Shown here in pieces: positions 9,201 through 19,185 of a stretch of 64,000 nucleotides of DNA. The stretch lies in the NCBI RefSeq assembly GCF_022344005.1, contig NZ_CP092190.1, forward strand, positions 2,123,001 through 2,187,000. Reading direction: 5' to 3'. A program made the position numbers and the translations under genes. The notes beneath the pieces are model-generated. The model was not told where the DNA came from. It saw nothing but the letters and a program-made list of their open reading frames with translations, and searched no databases. This DNA comes from Deinococcus sp. KNUC1210. GTDB taxonomy: Bacteria; Deinococcota; Deinococci; Deinococcales; Deinococcaceae. The first letter of the stretch is position 1, and every line of letters starts with the position of its first letter.

Positions 9201-11208
9201 CGACAGCAGCAGCGAGCAGATTCCGCTGCAGGGTCTCGATCCGGTGGCCTTCCGCTACGAACACCCCGACTTCAGCGTCAGCTACCGTCAGGCGCCGCTG
9301 CCCATCGACGTGTTCAGCATCGGCGGCACCGTCACGGCACTCTCGGGCTATTCGCGCACCAATCCGCAGGTATCAGGCTTTGTGGCGGCGCTGCCGGGCG
9401 GCACTGTCACCGATAATCTGCCGGCCAACGGCACGCGGGTCGTCAAGCTCAGCCAGCCGAACGTGCTTCAGGATTCCGAGACGGTGGATCTGGTTCACAC
9501 TGACCGCCTGACCGGTGCACAGACACAGACGCGCCTGACGCCCTTTATCGATTACACCGTCGATCCGGTGGCAGGTGTGCTGTACTTCAGCCGTCCCGTC
9601 GATCTGCTCGATACCCAGGGCAACGCTCAGTCGCTCAAGATCGTCTACCGCATCACTTCGGCCGACGGCAACCGTCAGCTCGCGTTTGGAGCGCAGGTCG
9701 GAAGCAAGATCGGTGAGAATCTGAGCGTGGCCGCCGCCGCCGTGCACATCGGCAGCGTCACCAGCGTCGGAGCGCGTGCCCGCTACAACAGCGATACCCT
9801 GAGCGGCGACCTGCTGGCGGCCTACGCCGATGGCCTGCTGGTCAACGGAACGCTGAGCGGCAAGACCGACGCGCTGACCTACGGAGCCAGCGTGCGCTAT
9901 CAGGATCAGGGCTACGACGGCCTGAATGCAGTACAGGCCGGTGTGGCGGCCAGCGCCAGTGTCGATGCCAAGCTCACCCAGAACTTCGGCGTCAAGCTCG
10001 ACGCGTCGTATGCCGACGGCAGCTATCAGCTCGGAAGAGACACCAGCGGCACCGTCAATACGGCGACCACCAATCAGGGCGGCCTCGTCAGTCTTCAGGG
10101 GCGCTATTCCGCTGGCCCGCTCAAGCTGGGCGCGGGCGTACAGGCAGGCTTCGGCGGACAGTCGGGGATGGCGGCGCTGCTGAGCGCGGGCTATACCAGC
10201 GGCGCACTCGACCTGAGCATCGATCATGCCCAGCCTCTCGGAGCAGGCACGCTCGACCCGGTCACGACGGCTGCCGCGAAGGTGCAGATCGCCGAAAACG
10301 TGGCCCTGATCGCCCGCGAGACGCTGGACTGGGGCGGCACCAACCCGGACGGAACCACCGATCCCATGACGCAGCAGGCCAGCGTCGGACTTCAGACCAA
10401 GCTGGGCGGCACCAACCTGAGCGCCGCCTACGACCTGCCCAACTCGGCAGGCAGCGGCAACCGCGCCCGCTTCGGTGTCGATACGGTGCTGCCTCTGAAC
10501 GACAAGTTCAGCGTGAACCTGAGCGGCAGCTACCTGTACAACCTGAATACCGGAACGGGCGACTGGAATGCGGGCACCAGCGTGCGCTACACCGGCGACA
10601 AACTGGTCGCCTCGGCAGGCGTGGACGCAGCCACCAACGCCGGGTCGTTCCGCACGGTGCTCAAAGCAGGCCTGAGCTACTCGCTCAACGACCAATGGAG
10701 TGTCACACTCGACGGTACCAAGGTGCTGGGGGCGGCAGACCAGGCGGGCAATCAGTTCGCGGTCTCGGCAGCGCTGCGGGCTGGCCCGTGGCAGGGACTG
10801 ACCTACCTGCGCTATCAGGATGGTGTCCTGGCAGGCACCAGCGCTCAGGTCATCGGAGAAGCCAACGTCGAGTATCACCAGCCGCAGTTCGGGCTGCGGG
10901 CAGGCGTGGCAGGCCGGATGCTGCTGGCCGACACCGGCAGCCTGACCTTCCAGCCCTCGGTGAGCGGCATGTATTACTTCAACGATTATCTGGGCGTGGG
11001 CGTGGCAGGCCGCGCCGTGTATCAGCCTTCGACCGGTTACGGCGCCTACAGCCTGGGGCTGGAAGGCAGTGTGCGTGCTCTGCCCGGCACCTGGATCACG
11101 GTGGGCTACAACCCTATCGGTTTCGACGGCATCAGCAGCAACGTCTCGACGCGTCAGGGAACGTATGTGCGCCTGGATCTGCTGCTTGATGAAGGACAGC
11201 GCAAATGA
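6247..11208 (+). CDS. large envelope protein with probable C-terminal outer-membrane beta-barrel (1653 aa)
   Basis: The ATG at 6247 is preferred over the in-frame ATG at 6235: GGAG lies 6 nt upstream, the start overlaps the preceding TGA by one base, and a signal peptide follows directly (ending ISTAAAQ). Residues about 20-250 look like beta-sandwich pre-peptidase-type domains, and about 360-560 hold DUF11-like and Ig-like domains. From about residue 1150 to the end the sequence alternates amphipathic strands with short Gly/Asn/Asp turns (for example PLNDKFSVNLSGSYLYN) and closes with GTYVRLDLLLDE. That is the pattern of a C-terminal barrel strand in large DUF11 outer-membrane proteins. No frameshift is seen over 5 kb. 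It overlaps the next gene by ATGA. A barrel that anchors or displays the neighbouring DUF11 proteins is an inference. Confidence 0.75.
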   Translation: MNALTAKRALTTLTAALISTAAAQEISTSLPLTSVGDKLLWTVGDQDLRLVVGMSGRVQLDVYSAQFDQTDYRSPDEYGDERYNASPVTSTFLLIDASGKVVKSQNFGMGKPDWQTFLNADLPAGTYTLRVSTEGNGKNTFAIRLNSISAAVEADRLNVNVRAKDWIPALNVTNPGGRLDLKMYDGDGPSELEAQLRDAAGNIYPLKVSGNLDFDTLNIPETAGNYTLYLRQAATAKQWSNTVGFSLSSGAITVVQTATGGVQAMAELVLPDGNVPTSADVSVTDAKNREVPLTVPDGGSGNRLVEPLGEYAVKVAPVVGADVTYTTDSDNSDDVPGTASDTVRVIKDKTALVKVQIKPDMALSLTADKTQVCVGDVVTFTAQATTAFERQPLNASLRVALPGTLTTSGDTTLTAKVDAANPAVLKFEAKATAAGTLDVSAVLAPWNKSQKLGVEVLPTATQIELRRSDLAPALPGDVVTVTLSVHNTSGAAAPYRLVDDPGQGLEALDPVIFSGTLQPGESKTLSYRARVVGASGADSRLQATLSSNCDSTQQVAGGLVIAVPAPTPPEATPEVPVPVVVVARASTVRIPFDAPKSAAQLIVAHTPPVGGAYVAGSSQLNGKAVADPQVGPSGRLYWTTPGAPRGVLTYGVKHQDALPALDSPALVGRYAQGKQEMLVGNVDLSDLAAATAIGAQAATENDSAVRLPLAGTVFRDRDRVTVVVQGGMNEAALPTINGTAIAASALGQTSVDAQTGTARREFYGVQLRPGENVVGYGDQSVKVYLASSPVTAKITPVQLVADGIQPIQLKLKLLDINGLTPGTPNVTVESSLEPLTRDAQPQVASYQLKLTDGEGLLELPPISAPTRFTVRVLVGSGVITRSFEATPSSTKVGVGFLSGTVSLGGSGVAYEARGQGYFETPLGAGKLYVAGAAAVRGGAGQVTTTTAADGTVTTTSTALGTAPTLDPTQGLPSTANPLLRYPGYGDSSSEQIPLQGLDPVAFRYEHPDFSVSYRQAPLPIDVFSIGGTVTALSGYSRTNPQVSGFVAALPGGTVTDNLPANGTRVVKLSQPNVLQDSETVDLVHTDRLTGAQTQTRLTPFIDYTVDPVAGVLYFSRPVDLLDTQGNAQSLKIVYRITSADGNRQLAFGAQVGSKIGENLSVAAAAVHIGSVTSVGARARYNSDTLSGDLLAAYADGLLVNGTLSGKTDALTYGASVRYQDQGYDGLNAVQAGVAASASVDAKLTQNFGVKLDASYADGSYQLGRDTSGTVNTATTNQGGLVSLQGRYSAGPLKLGAGVQAGFGGQSGMAALLSAGYTSGALDLSIDHAQPLGAGTLDPVTTAAAKVQIAENVALIARETLDWGGTNPDGTTDPMTQQASVGLQTKLGGTNLSAAYDLPNSAGSGNRARFGVDTVLPLNDKFSVNLSGSYLYNLNTGTGDWNAGTSVRYTGDKLVASAGVDAATNAGSFRTVLKAGLSYSLNDQWSVTLDGTKVLGAADQAGNQFAVSAALRAGPWQGLTYLRYQDGVLAGTSAQVIGEANVEYHQPQFGLRAGVAGRMLLADTGSLTFQPSVSGMYYFNDYLGVGVAGRAVYQPSTGYGAYSLGLEGSVRALPGTWITVGYNPIGFDGISSNVSTRQGTYVRLDLLLDEGQRK

Positions 11209-14200
11209 GGAGAGTGGACGTGATCGGAAAGACCTTGAAGGCCCGGCTGCTGGCGCTGCGCAGACAGGGGGTGGTGGCCCTTTCGCTGGCGGCAGGACTG
11301 CTGGGAAGTGCGGCCCTGGCACAGACCAGCAGCGGCAGTTACTGTACGGCGGTCTACGGCGTCGGTGGCACGACCCATACCATCACCTTCTTCAATACCA
11401 CCACCAAGACGGCGACCACGCTTTCTACCAACTCGCCTGCTGCCGACATGAACGCGGCGGCGGTCGACCGCACCGACGGCAAGCTGTACTACGTCGACCG
11501 TGGCAGCAATCCCAGCGTCCTGTACTCCTACGATCCCATGACGCAGACGCACACCGCCATCGGGAACTTTTATCCTCCCCGCGACCTTTCCAGCAACCAC
11601 CTGATCGCGGGCGCTTTCGACGAGAGCGGCACGTATTACCTGTATTACGACAACGGTCAGTACACCACCATCAACAAGACCACGGCGCAGATCAGCGGCT
11701 ACAGGTATCTGCAGGCTCCTGGCTACAATCTGGCCACCCTCACCAACGGCGACCTTGCCTTCGACGGAACACAGGGCTACGCCATCTTCGAGACCGGATC
11801 CGAGCGGCAGACCAACGTCTTCAAGTTCAACCCTGCCAATGTCGGTGCCGAACTGAGTAACCCTCTGCCCCTGAAACTGAACGGCCAGAACGTGACTAGT
11901 ACCGAGGTCGGCGGGGTCAACGGTCTGGCCTACGAGCCGTCGGCGGGCACGTTCTACATCAGTGCGGCGGGCGGTGTGGCGGGGTCGGCGTTCTATAAGC
12001 TCGATATCACGACCGGAAACATCACCCTCGTCAACAACATCAGCAACATCACGGACCTGTCGAGCTGCTCGCGGCCCCGTCCCCTGCCGCCAAGTATCAG
12101 CAAGGCATTCAGCCCACGGACCGCCGTCTCACCGGCAGCCAACGGCGAGACGGTCAGCAGGCTGAGCATTACCATCAACAACCCCAACAACGGGCTGACG
12201 TATCTGAACAGCGATTTCACTGACACGTTCCCGACTTCGCCCTCTCAGATGGCGGTGTCCAATACGCCCAACCTGACCATCTCTCCGGCTGGCTGCCTGG
12301 ACAGCAGCACTGTGAGTGCTCCTGCCGGTGCCACCAGCCTGACAGTCAGGTCGGGTACCAGTCTGGACGCGGGCGCATGTACCGTCTCGGTGGATGTCAC
12401 GGTGTCCAAATCGGGGCAGTACGTCAACACCATCGGCGTGAATGCCCTCGACACCACCACCGGTAAGAACAGCGTTGCTGCCACCGACACCCTGACCGTC
12501 AAAACGGTGGACGTGAAGGTCGAAAAATCTGGCCCAGCCAGCGCCGCCGTCGCGACGCCCTTCACTTTTTCCATCACCACCACCAATGTGGGCACGTCGG
12601 ACGCGCCCAACGTGGTGACGAGCGATGTGCTGCCGAGCCAGCTGAACTTCGTGTCGGCAGACAACGGCGGAACCTACAACAGCAGCACGCGCACCATCAC
12701 CTGGCCCACACTCACGACCCTCGCGGTCGGTGCAAAACAGGTCTACACCGTCACGGTCTTTGCCCAGCCGGTCAGTGTGAATACCACCGTGACCAACACC
12801 GCCACGACCACCGCCGACCGCGACCTCAACACCGCGAACAACACCGCCACCGCGAACGTGGCGCTGGTCGCCGGTACACCGTCTCTGCCTGATTCCGGCA
12901 CCTGTACTCCGAGTGCGCCGTATGTTCAGAGCTTCAACACGGCGGGTGCCCTGGCAGAAGTGCGGAATCATGTCTATCTGAGTGATCCCAATGCTGTGAC
13001 GGTCACGGACGGCAGCTATAACGTCTGGAATCAGATCAACAACTCTGGCACCACTGGCTACGCGCTGTATTACAACATCGCCAATTTCGAGGGCAAGAAC
13101 GGGGCCACGCTGACCACGCCCGGTTTGCTGTACGAAAGTCAGATCGCGGTACCGGTCGGCTCGACTGTGACATACGAAAATTACATTCGGAGCCACGCCA
13201 GCAGTGTCACTCAGCTTCAGTACCGCTTTTACGACGGGGTCAGCGGCGCGCTGCTCAAGTCTTTCGATGGCGCGTTTGCCACCACCAGCTACAGCAAGCA
13301 GACGGTACCCAGCTTCGTGTCGCCCAGTGCCAAACTGATCATCCGGCTGTATACCCTCAAAGACGGCACCACAGCCGATACCAACGTGCTCAAGCTCGAC
13401 GACATCAAGCTGTCGTGCATCAATCCGGTCACTCCGGCCCTGAGCATCGTCAAGACCCACAGCCCGGCGACCTTCCAGGTCTTGCAGCCAGCCACCTATA
13501 CCCTGACCGTCTCCAACGCCGCGAACACCATCGGCACCAGCGGCACCATCACCGTACAGGACAAGCTGCCTGTGGGCATCGGGGCGTCGCTGCCCAGCGG
13601 CTTCTCGCCAGCGCCCGGCTGGACCTGTACCTACAGCGGTGAAGTCGAGCAGAAGACCGGCTACAGCCCCAACCCCAACGAAGCGCAGCTGCTGACCTGT
13701 ACCACCACCAACGTGCTGGCGACGGGAGCCTCGGTTGCGCTGAGCATCCCGGTCAACGTGACGTCGACGGCGGGTGCGAGCGTGATCAACCAGGCCAGCG
13801 TCGGCGGTGGTGGCGATCCTGATGCCCTGCCTGCGGCAGCGACCTGTACGCCCAGTTCGCAGTGCGCTCAGGACACCGCTCCGGTCCTGCCGCTGCCCAC
13901 GCCTCCGGCCACCTGTACCACCGGCACGCCCACCAACCTGCTGACCAGCTCGCTGAAGGGCTATTACGACAACGACAGCGCCACACAGATCGCCGACGCT
14001 GCGCTGCTCTCCAATGCGGCGGCCTACCTGACCGGCACGGGCGATTCGGGCAGCTTCGTGATCGACGGTACGTACTTCTTCAATAACGGCTACGGCCCGC
14101 TCAGCAAAGCCAGTATCCTGCAACTCCTCGTGAACGGCACGGTCTACGCCAGCTTCCTGACGCAGGACGACTACAGCGGGTCGGCCACGGTCACGGCACA

Positions 14201-14768
14201 GAACGGAGCCACATTGGTGGGCGGCGTCAGCAGCGTCCAGCTGAACCGCTTCAGCTCCTCACGGGTGTGGGTCACGCTGCCCGCCAGCGTTACGACCATC
14301 GGAAGTGTTCAGCTCAAGTTCGTGTCTTCGGCCCCGGCAGGATCGGTCGGTGACGATTACGGCTTCGAGATCGGCAGCGTCATCGCCTGTACCAAGGCCC
14401 TTCCCAAGCTGAATGTGGTCAAGACGGTGCAGAACATCACCGCGCAGGGAACGGTGGGCACGCTCTCGACCGGCAAGCCCGGCGACGTGCTGGAATACTG
14501 CATCACCACCACCAACACCGGCGGAGCCAGCGCCACCAAGCTGTCCTTCAGCGACGCGGTGCCCTCCAACACGTCGGCACAGACCGGCGGGTATGGTGCG
14601 GGCAAAGACATCCACGTCACCACGGTGGCGGGAACGACAGACCTGACCTTCGCGGCCGATGCCGATGCCGGGCAGCTCGGTGGCCGGGCCATCTCGGTCA
14701 ATCTGTCCAGTCTGGTGCTCGCGCCCACCCAGTCGTTCTCGGTGTGCTTCCGGGCCACCATCAACTGA
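11205..14768 (+). CDS. large secreted DUF11 protein (1187 aa)
   Basis: The ATG at 11205 overlaps the previous stop. An in-frame GTG at 11220, 6 nt after a GAGGAGA, is an equally good start and would remove only five residues. A signal peptide ends at ...GSAALA-QTSSG. Residues 45-290 form a beta-propeller-like region (repeated D-G-K-L-Y-Y-V-D, Y-D-P-M-T) like those preceding DUF11 repeats in DUF6923-type proteins. DUF11 domains follow (KVEKSGPASAAVATPFTFSI; SIVKTHSPATFQVLQPATYT; NVVKTVQNITAQGTV...). Two jelly-roll-like inserts around residues 560-740 and 905-1060 resemble carbohydrate-binding folds. Several Cys pairs suggest disulfides. It is the last gene of the block and ends at a strong hairpin. 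Confidence 0.75.
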   Translation: MRRVDVIGKTLKARLLALRRQGVVALSLAAGLLGSAALAQTSSGSYCTAVYGVGGTTHTITFFNTTTKTATTLSTNSPAADMNAAAVDRTDGKLYYVDRGSNPSVLYSYDPMTQTHTAIGNFYPPRDLSSNHLIAGAFDESGTYYLYYDNGQYTTINKTTAQISGYRYLQAPGYNLATLTNGDLAFDGTQGYAIFETGSERQTNVFKFNPANVGAELSNPLPLKLNGQNVTSTEVGGVNGLAYEPSAGTFYISAAGGVAGSAFYKLDITTGNITLVNNISNITDLSSCSRPRPLPPSISKAFSPRTAVSPAANGETVSRLSITINNPNNGLTYLNSDFTDTFPTSPSQMAVSNTPNLTISPAGCLDSSTVSAPAGATSLTVRSGTSLDAGACTVSVDVTVSKSGQYVNTIGVNALDTTTGKNSVAATDTLTVKTVDVKVEKSGPASAAVATPFTFSITTTNVGTSDAPNVVTSDVLPSQLNFVSADNGGTYNSSTRTITWPTLTTLAVGAKQVYTVTVFAQPVSVNTTVTNTATTTADRDLNTANNTATANVALVAGTPSLPDSGTCTPSAPYVQSFNTAGALAEVRNHVYLSDPNAVTVTDGSYNVWNQINNSGTTGYALYYNIANFEGKNGATLTTPGLLYESQIAVPVGSTVTYENYIRSHASSVTQLQYRFYDGVSGALLKSFDGAFATTSYSKQTVPSFVSPSAKLIIRLYTLKDGTTADTNVLKLDDIKLSCINPVTPALSIVKTHSPATFQVLQPATYTLTVSNAANTIGTSGTITVQDKLPVGIGASLPSGFSPAPGWTCTYSGEVEQKTGYSPNPNEAQLLTCTTTNVLATGASVALSIPVNVTSTAGASVINQASVGGGGDPDALPAAATCTPSSQCAQDTAPVLPLPTPPATCTTGTPTNLLTSSLKGYYDNDSATQIADAALLSNAAAYLTGTGDSGSFVIDGTYFFNNGYGPLSKASILQLLVNGTVYASFLTQDDYSGSATVTAQNGATLVGGVSSVQLNRFSSSRVWVTLPASVTTIGSVQLKFVSSAPAGSVGDDYGFEIGSVIACTKALPKLNVVKTVQNITAQGTVGTLSTGKPGDVLEYCITTTNTGGASATKLSFSDAVPSNTSAQTGGYGAGKDIHVTTVAGTTDLTFAADADAGQLGGRAISVNLSSLVLAPTQSFSVCFRATIN

Positions 14769-14796
14769 TTGCCGAGGTCGTTGCTGAGGCAACAAT

Positions 14797-14831
14797 GAAG
14801 CGGGCCGCCCCGAAGTTGGGCGGCCCGCTTC
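14797..14831. terminator. bidirectional terminator hairpin
   Basis: A perfect 14-bp inverted repeat GAAGCGGGCCGCCC / GGGCGGCCCGCTTC surrounds a 7-nt loop. It sits between the convergent DUF11 block and cmk and can stop transcription from both sides. A long U-run is absent. Confidence 0.75.
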
Positions 14832-14839
14832 GGTATGGG

Positions 14840-15487
14840 TTACCCGGTCGGTGCAGCGGGCAAGTGGCTCAGTACCTGGGCGATGATCTGTTCCAGCGTG
14901 CCGCTTCCGGTATCGATGTGCACCGCGTCGGCAGCAGGAGCCGACTGCCGGGCGTCACGCTCGTCTCGCAGCCGCAGGGCCGCCTCGACGCTCTCCAGGT
15001 CCTGCGGGCGTTCCTGCACACGCCGCTGGGCACGCACGCGGGGGCTGGCCTCCAGATAGAACTTGGCCTGTGCTCCGGGAAATACTGCGGTGCCCATATC
15101 GCGCCCCTCGGCCACAAAGGGGGGCGACACCTTATGAAGCTGGGCATCGACCCAGGCCCGCAGTTCCGGAAGCTGGGCGGCGGCACTGACATGGGCATCG
15201 ACCTCGGTGGTATGCAGCAGATCGGTGACATTCTGCCCGCCCACCCAGATCTCGTTTCCCTCCGGAAGTGGCCGCAGGGTCAGCGGTGTGCCGTCTGCTT
15301 CCCAGCCCTTCAGCAGCGACAGCAGCGGTGCAGCGTCGGTCAGGGGAAGCTGCTGGCTCAGAGCGGCCCAGGTGGCAGCGCGGTAAAGCAGTCCACTGCT
15401 CAGATAAGGGATGTTCAGGGCGCGGGCCACGCCAGATGCCACGCTGGATTTACCACTGGCGGCCACGCCGTCTATCGTTACAATCAC
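14840..15487 (-). CDS. cmk: cytidylate kinase
   Basis: The enzyme transfers phosphate from ATP to CMP/dCMP in pyrimidine nucleotide supply. The P-loop GVAASGKS is at residues 7-14 of 215. The CMP-binding segment with [15 protein letters not shown], the [12 protein letters not shown] motif and the lid-region RRVQERPQ are all present at the family's usual length. The GTG start at 15487 is set by a TACACT hexamer (15494-15499) ending 6 nt before it, so the mRNA is probably leaderless. It lies 53 nt downstream of the S41 peptidase gene on the same strand. Confidence 0.93.
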   Translation of the reverse strand: MIVTIDGVAASGKSSVASGVARALNIPYLSSGLLYRAATWAALSQQLPLTDAAPLLSLLKGWEADGTPLTLRPLPEGNEIWVGGQNVTDLLHTTEVDAHVSAAAQLPELRAWVDAQLHKVSPPFVAEGRDMGTAVFPGAQAKFYLEASPRVRAQRRVQERPQDLESVEAALRLRDERDARQSAPAADAVHIDTGSGTLEQIIAQVLSHLPAAPTG

Positions 15488-15540
15488 CCGAGCAGTGTAG
15501 CGCCTTCATGAGCCACGCTCTGCCCGGATCGAGCGCTGTC

Positions 15541-16922
15541 TCAGTGGCGGCTGCCAGCGTTGTCCGGGGCGTTGTTCCCCTGGCTGGCGTTGGGGCTGGC
15601 AGAGGTCGGGGCTGTCTGAAGTGCCTGAATGGCGTCGTCCAGCAGCACGTCCTGTCCCTGCACCAGTTTCTGAATATCGTCCTGTCCGGCCACATCGGGC
15701 GTGACGCGCACCGGATAGGGTGTGCCGTCGGGCTTGAGGTAGTTCAGCACTGTGAGCTGGAGCGCGGCGTCTCCGAGCGGAAACACCTGGGTCGCGGTAT
15801 TTGCCACGCCCGCCGTCACCTCGCCCACGATGGGGCCGCGCTTGGCATACTGCACTTCATAGGCGAAGAATTCGCTGCACGAGGCGCTGCTCTTATCGAC
15901 TACCACGCTGACCGGCCCTGTCCAGAAGGCGGGCACCCGTACCGCGCCGCTCACCTGACCGTCTTCCAGACGCGTCCCCATACTGACCACCGTGCGGCCA
16001 TTGCCGTCGGGACTGCGGCTCAGACGCGAGAAATTCGGAACGAAGGCGCTGGCGGCCTCGTCACACTCGAACAGGTTTCCGCCGGTATTGCCGCGCAGGT
16101 CCACCACCACACCCGTCGCCCGCTCACGGATCGCCTGTGCGACGAGTTCATGCACCCTGTCGGCCACACCGCCGCCCGCGAGAAGGTGGGAATGCGGATC
16201 ACAGCGACGCTGCCGACATGCCGCAGGGTAGGCAGGTCGCGGGTAGTGGTCTCGCGCGAGGTGATGTTGACGTTGAGCTGTGTGTCGCCGCGCTGCACCC
16301 CCAGCACGGTGGGCGTTCCGTCGGTGCGGGCCTTGGTCAGGGCGTCGTAGGTGTAGGCTGCGCCGTTGATGGTCTTCAGCACGTCGCCGCGTGCCAGCCC
16401 GGCTTCGGCCGCCGCGCTGCCCGCCAGCACGTCGAGTACAACGCGGGCCTCGCCGTCGAGCTGTGCCAGCCGCACGCCGAATTGCAGGCGGCTGCCTCCC
16501 CGCGCCGAGGCCAGGAAATCGCTGTAATCGCTGGGCCGCTCGAAGAAGCTGTGCTCATCTCCGAGCGCGTCGATCTCGGCTTCGATCACCGGATAGGCCG
16601 TCTCGCGGGCGCAGGTGTCGGTATTGCTCTGGCACGCGGCGTCGAGCTTGGCCTGATAGTCCTTGATGAGCTGGGCCCGGTCTACACTGCTCAGGCCGCC
16701 GTATTCGTTCAGCAGCAGGTCGTTGACCTGGGAGTACAGGCGTTGAGCGGGCGACTGGGTATCGGCAGACACCGTGCCGGAGGGAGTATCTGTATGAGCG
16801 TTGCTGTGTTGAGCGTGATTCTGAACACTGTCTGCCGCCAGGACAGGGGATGCCGAGGCCACCAGGGGAGTAAAGGCAGACAGGGCCGCCCAGGCGACCA
16901 GGTGCAGCTGGAGACGCATCAT
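15541..16922 (-). CDS. S41-family (C-terminal processing) peptidase, frameshifted in this sequence
   Basis: The N-terminal part (ATG at 16922 or 16919) has a signal peptide ending near SASPVLAA, a helical region and a PDZ domain (DVLAGSAAAEAGLARGDVLKTING). The frame then changes near 16164-16170, at GCGGCGGTGTGGCC on the coding strand. The C-terminal part continues with VVDLRGNTGGNLFE and DKSSASCSEFFAYEVQ, the S41 core carrying the candidate catalytic Ser. About 460 aa result when repaired. The catalytic Lys of the S41A type (GKG-x-VQ) is not evident in the matching GEVTAGVANTATQVF, so an S41B-like or altered active site is possible. A one-base loss or two-base gain explains the break. Confidence 0.75.
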
Positions 16923-16987
16923 GATGCTGCGTAGTCTGCGCCTGCCGAGCGGGGGGCAGTTGTGGCGAGATAGACAAAGGTATCTTC

Positions 16988-17025
16988 AAAAAAAGCAGCG
17001 CTCTCCAACAAGGAAAGCGCTGCTT
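16988..17025 (-). terminator. Rho-independent terminator of the ABC importer operon
   Basis: Stem AAGCAGCGCT (16993-17002) / AGCGCTGCTT (17016-17025) has its A-run at 16988-16994. Read on the minus strand this is a hairpin followed by a U-tract, 17 nt after the permease stop. Confidence 0.9.
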
Positions 17026-17041
17026 GGAAACGGGAAAGCCG

Positions 17042-18030
17042 TCAGCGGGTCCGGGGGTCGAAGGCGTCGCGCACCGCATCACCAAACAGATTCCAGCCGA
17101 GCGAGAACAGGATGATGAAGGCGGCGGGGAAGACCGTGACGTACCAGTAAGGACCGTCGAGCCAGCTGCGGGCGAAGTTCATGATCTGTCCCCAGTCGGT
17201 GTAGCCCACCGGCAACCCGATGCCGATGAACGACAGCGCGGCGATGCTGAGCGGAATGGTACCCAGATCCAGAATCGACTGTGTGAGCAGCGAGGCGATG
17301 CTGTTGGGCACCACGTGCTTGCTGATGATGCGCCAGTCGTTGGCCCCCAGGCTGCGAGCGCCGTCGATGTATTCCAGCTTGCGGGTTCGCAGAATATCGC
17401 CGCGAATCAGGCGGGCATAACTGGCCCAGCCGGTCAGGGTGAACGACAGTACCAGACTTCCGATACTGGGCCGCAGAATGGTGATCAGCACGACGGTCAG
17501 AATCAGGGTGGAAACGCGAACAGCACGTCGATGAAGCGCTGAATGACGTTGTCGATCCAGCCGCCGTAATACCCGCTGATAGCGCCCAGGATAATGCCCG
17601 TGATGAGCGTGATTCCCACGATCAGAACGCCGAGACGGAGCATGGTGCGTGTGCCCCATACCAGACCGTAGAACAGGTCATAGCCGTTGCTGGTGCCCAG
17701 AACAGCGGCGGGGCTGGGCGGCTGCGGGATGGGTGAAAAGCTGAGGCGGGTGATCTGATAGCAGCTCTGCGGAGGCACGAAGATGGCCTTCCAGAAGGGT
17801 GCGCCCAGCGGGTTGTAGACCTGATTCGCAGAGGTCATGTTGAGATCGCGCAGACAGTCGCCACTGGGTTTGGCGATGAGCGGCGCGAAGATAGCCGTCA
17901 GAATGAAGAGAAAGGTAATGATGAGGCCAACAATCGCGAGCTTGTTGCGCTTGAGTTTGATGACCGGGCGCGAGCGCCAGAACTCCTGAAAGCGGCTGCG
18001 TTCGCGGGTGACAGGCAGGGTAGTGGTCAT
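17042..18030 (-). CDS. peptide ABC transporter permease, DppC type, frameshifted in this sequence
   Basis: This is an inner-membrane permease of an oligopeptide/dipeptide importer. The first part (ATG at 18030, 1 nt after the preceding TGA) has a cytoplasmic N-terminus, the first membrane helix and a large periplasmic loop. It stops at 17503 in ...DVLFAFPP. The remainder continues in another frame with [13 protein letters not shown] and the EAA loop ([24 protein letters not shown]). One C missing from the CCC run at 17506-17508 restores a normal 329-residue protein. A downstream terminator ends the operon and no ATPase genes follow. Confidence 0.85.
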
Positions 18031-18031
18031 A

Positions 18032-19060
18032 TCAGTCAAACCTCACGCGCGGGTCTACGACACCGTACAGAATATCGGTGGCGGTGCTGATGAGCACGAC
18101 GATCACAGCTGAAGCCAGCGCGAAGCCGATGACCGCTGGAACGTCGAAGTTTCCGGCAGCTCCGGCGGCCCACTGTCCTACACCGGGATAGGCAAAGATG
18201 GTTTCGGTGATGATGGAGCCGCCCAGCAGACCGATCAGGGTGAACCCGCTGAGCGTGACCACCGGCAGCAGCGCGTTGCGGCGGGCGTGCTTGCCCGTCA
18301 CCACACGCTCGGGCAGACCCTTGCTGCGGGCCGTTCGCACGAAGTCGCTGGTCAGGGCTTCGAGCATCTGGGCGCGCATGATTTTGATGATATTGGCGCT
18401 GGAAACGATGGTCAGGGTCAGCACGGGCAGGATCAGGTGCCTGAGTACGTCGAGCGTGACCGCTGGCTTGCCGTTCAGCAGACCGTCGACCGTGAGCATG
18501 CCGGTGTACCGCTTGAAGCTGGGATCGAGAATGGTGAACTGATTGATGGTGTCGAGCTGTCCTGGTCCAGGGGCCCAGCCGAGTGTGCCGTACAGAAATT
18601 TCAGGAAGAGAATTCCCAGCACGAAGGTCGGCAGGCTGTAGCCCAGCACCGTGAAGACACGCATGATCTGGTCGATTGGCCTGTCTTTATGCAGCGCCGA
18701 GAGCGTCCCGAACCACACGCCGATCAGGATGATGGGAATGGCTGCGAGAATCGCCAGTTCCAGAGTTGCGGGCAGGCGCTGGGCGATGGTTTCGAGCACC
18801 GGCGCACTGCTGGTTTTGGAGAAGCCCAGATCGCCGTGCAGCGCACTTCCCAGCCATTTGCCGTACTGCACCGGGAACGGCTGGTCGAAACCCTTGTCGC
18901 GGATGATCTGATCGAGGTGGGCCGCCTGCTGTTCGCTGCGAATATAGCCGGAGGCCCGCTGAGCGGGAGAAAGGAGCTGAAGCAGACCCACGATCATGAC
19001 CGATAACACGAACATGACCACTGGAATCTGTATCAGACGCCGAACGATGAAGGTAAACAT
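18032..19060 (-). CDS. peptide ABC transporter permease, DppB type
   Basis: The 342-residue permease has six predicted membrane helices starting at [21 protein letters not shown]. It has the N-terminal BPD_transp_1 entry sequence and the EAA loop [21 protein letters not shown] that contacts the ATPase. The ATG at 19060 is chosen because GGAG sits 5 nt upstream; the in-frame ATG 45 nt earlier has no ribosome site. The gene follows the substrate-binding protein gene after a 233-nt spacer with hairpins and is directly followed by the partner permease. Confidence 0.9.
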   Translation of the reverse strand: MFTFIVRRLIQIPVVMFVLSVMIVGLLQLLSPAQRASGYIRSEQQAAHLDQIIRDKGFDQPFPVQYGKWLGSALHGDLGFSKTSSAPVLETIAQRLPATLELAILAAIPIILIGVWFGTLSALHKDRPIDQIMRVFTVLGYSLPTFVLGILFLKFLYGTLGWAPGPGQLDTINQFTILDPSFKRYTGMLTVDGLLNGKPAVTLDVLRHLILPVLTLTIVSSANIIKIMRAQMLEALTSDFVRTARSKGLPERVVTGKHARRNALLPVVTLSGFTLIGLLGGSIITETIFAYPGVGQWAAGAAGNFDVPAVIGFALASAVIVVLISTATDILYGVVDPRVRFD

Positions 19061-19185
19061 ACTTCTCCAGAGGGTACGCCAAATTGCGTAGTCGTGAAAG
19101 ACCACACAGAATTAAAAGGCCTCAAGCTTAAAGAAACCTTGACTCTTCAAATCTTCTGCTATGGCCTGAAAGCATGGGCCACACA

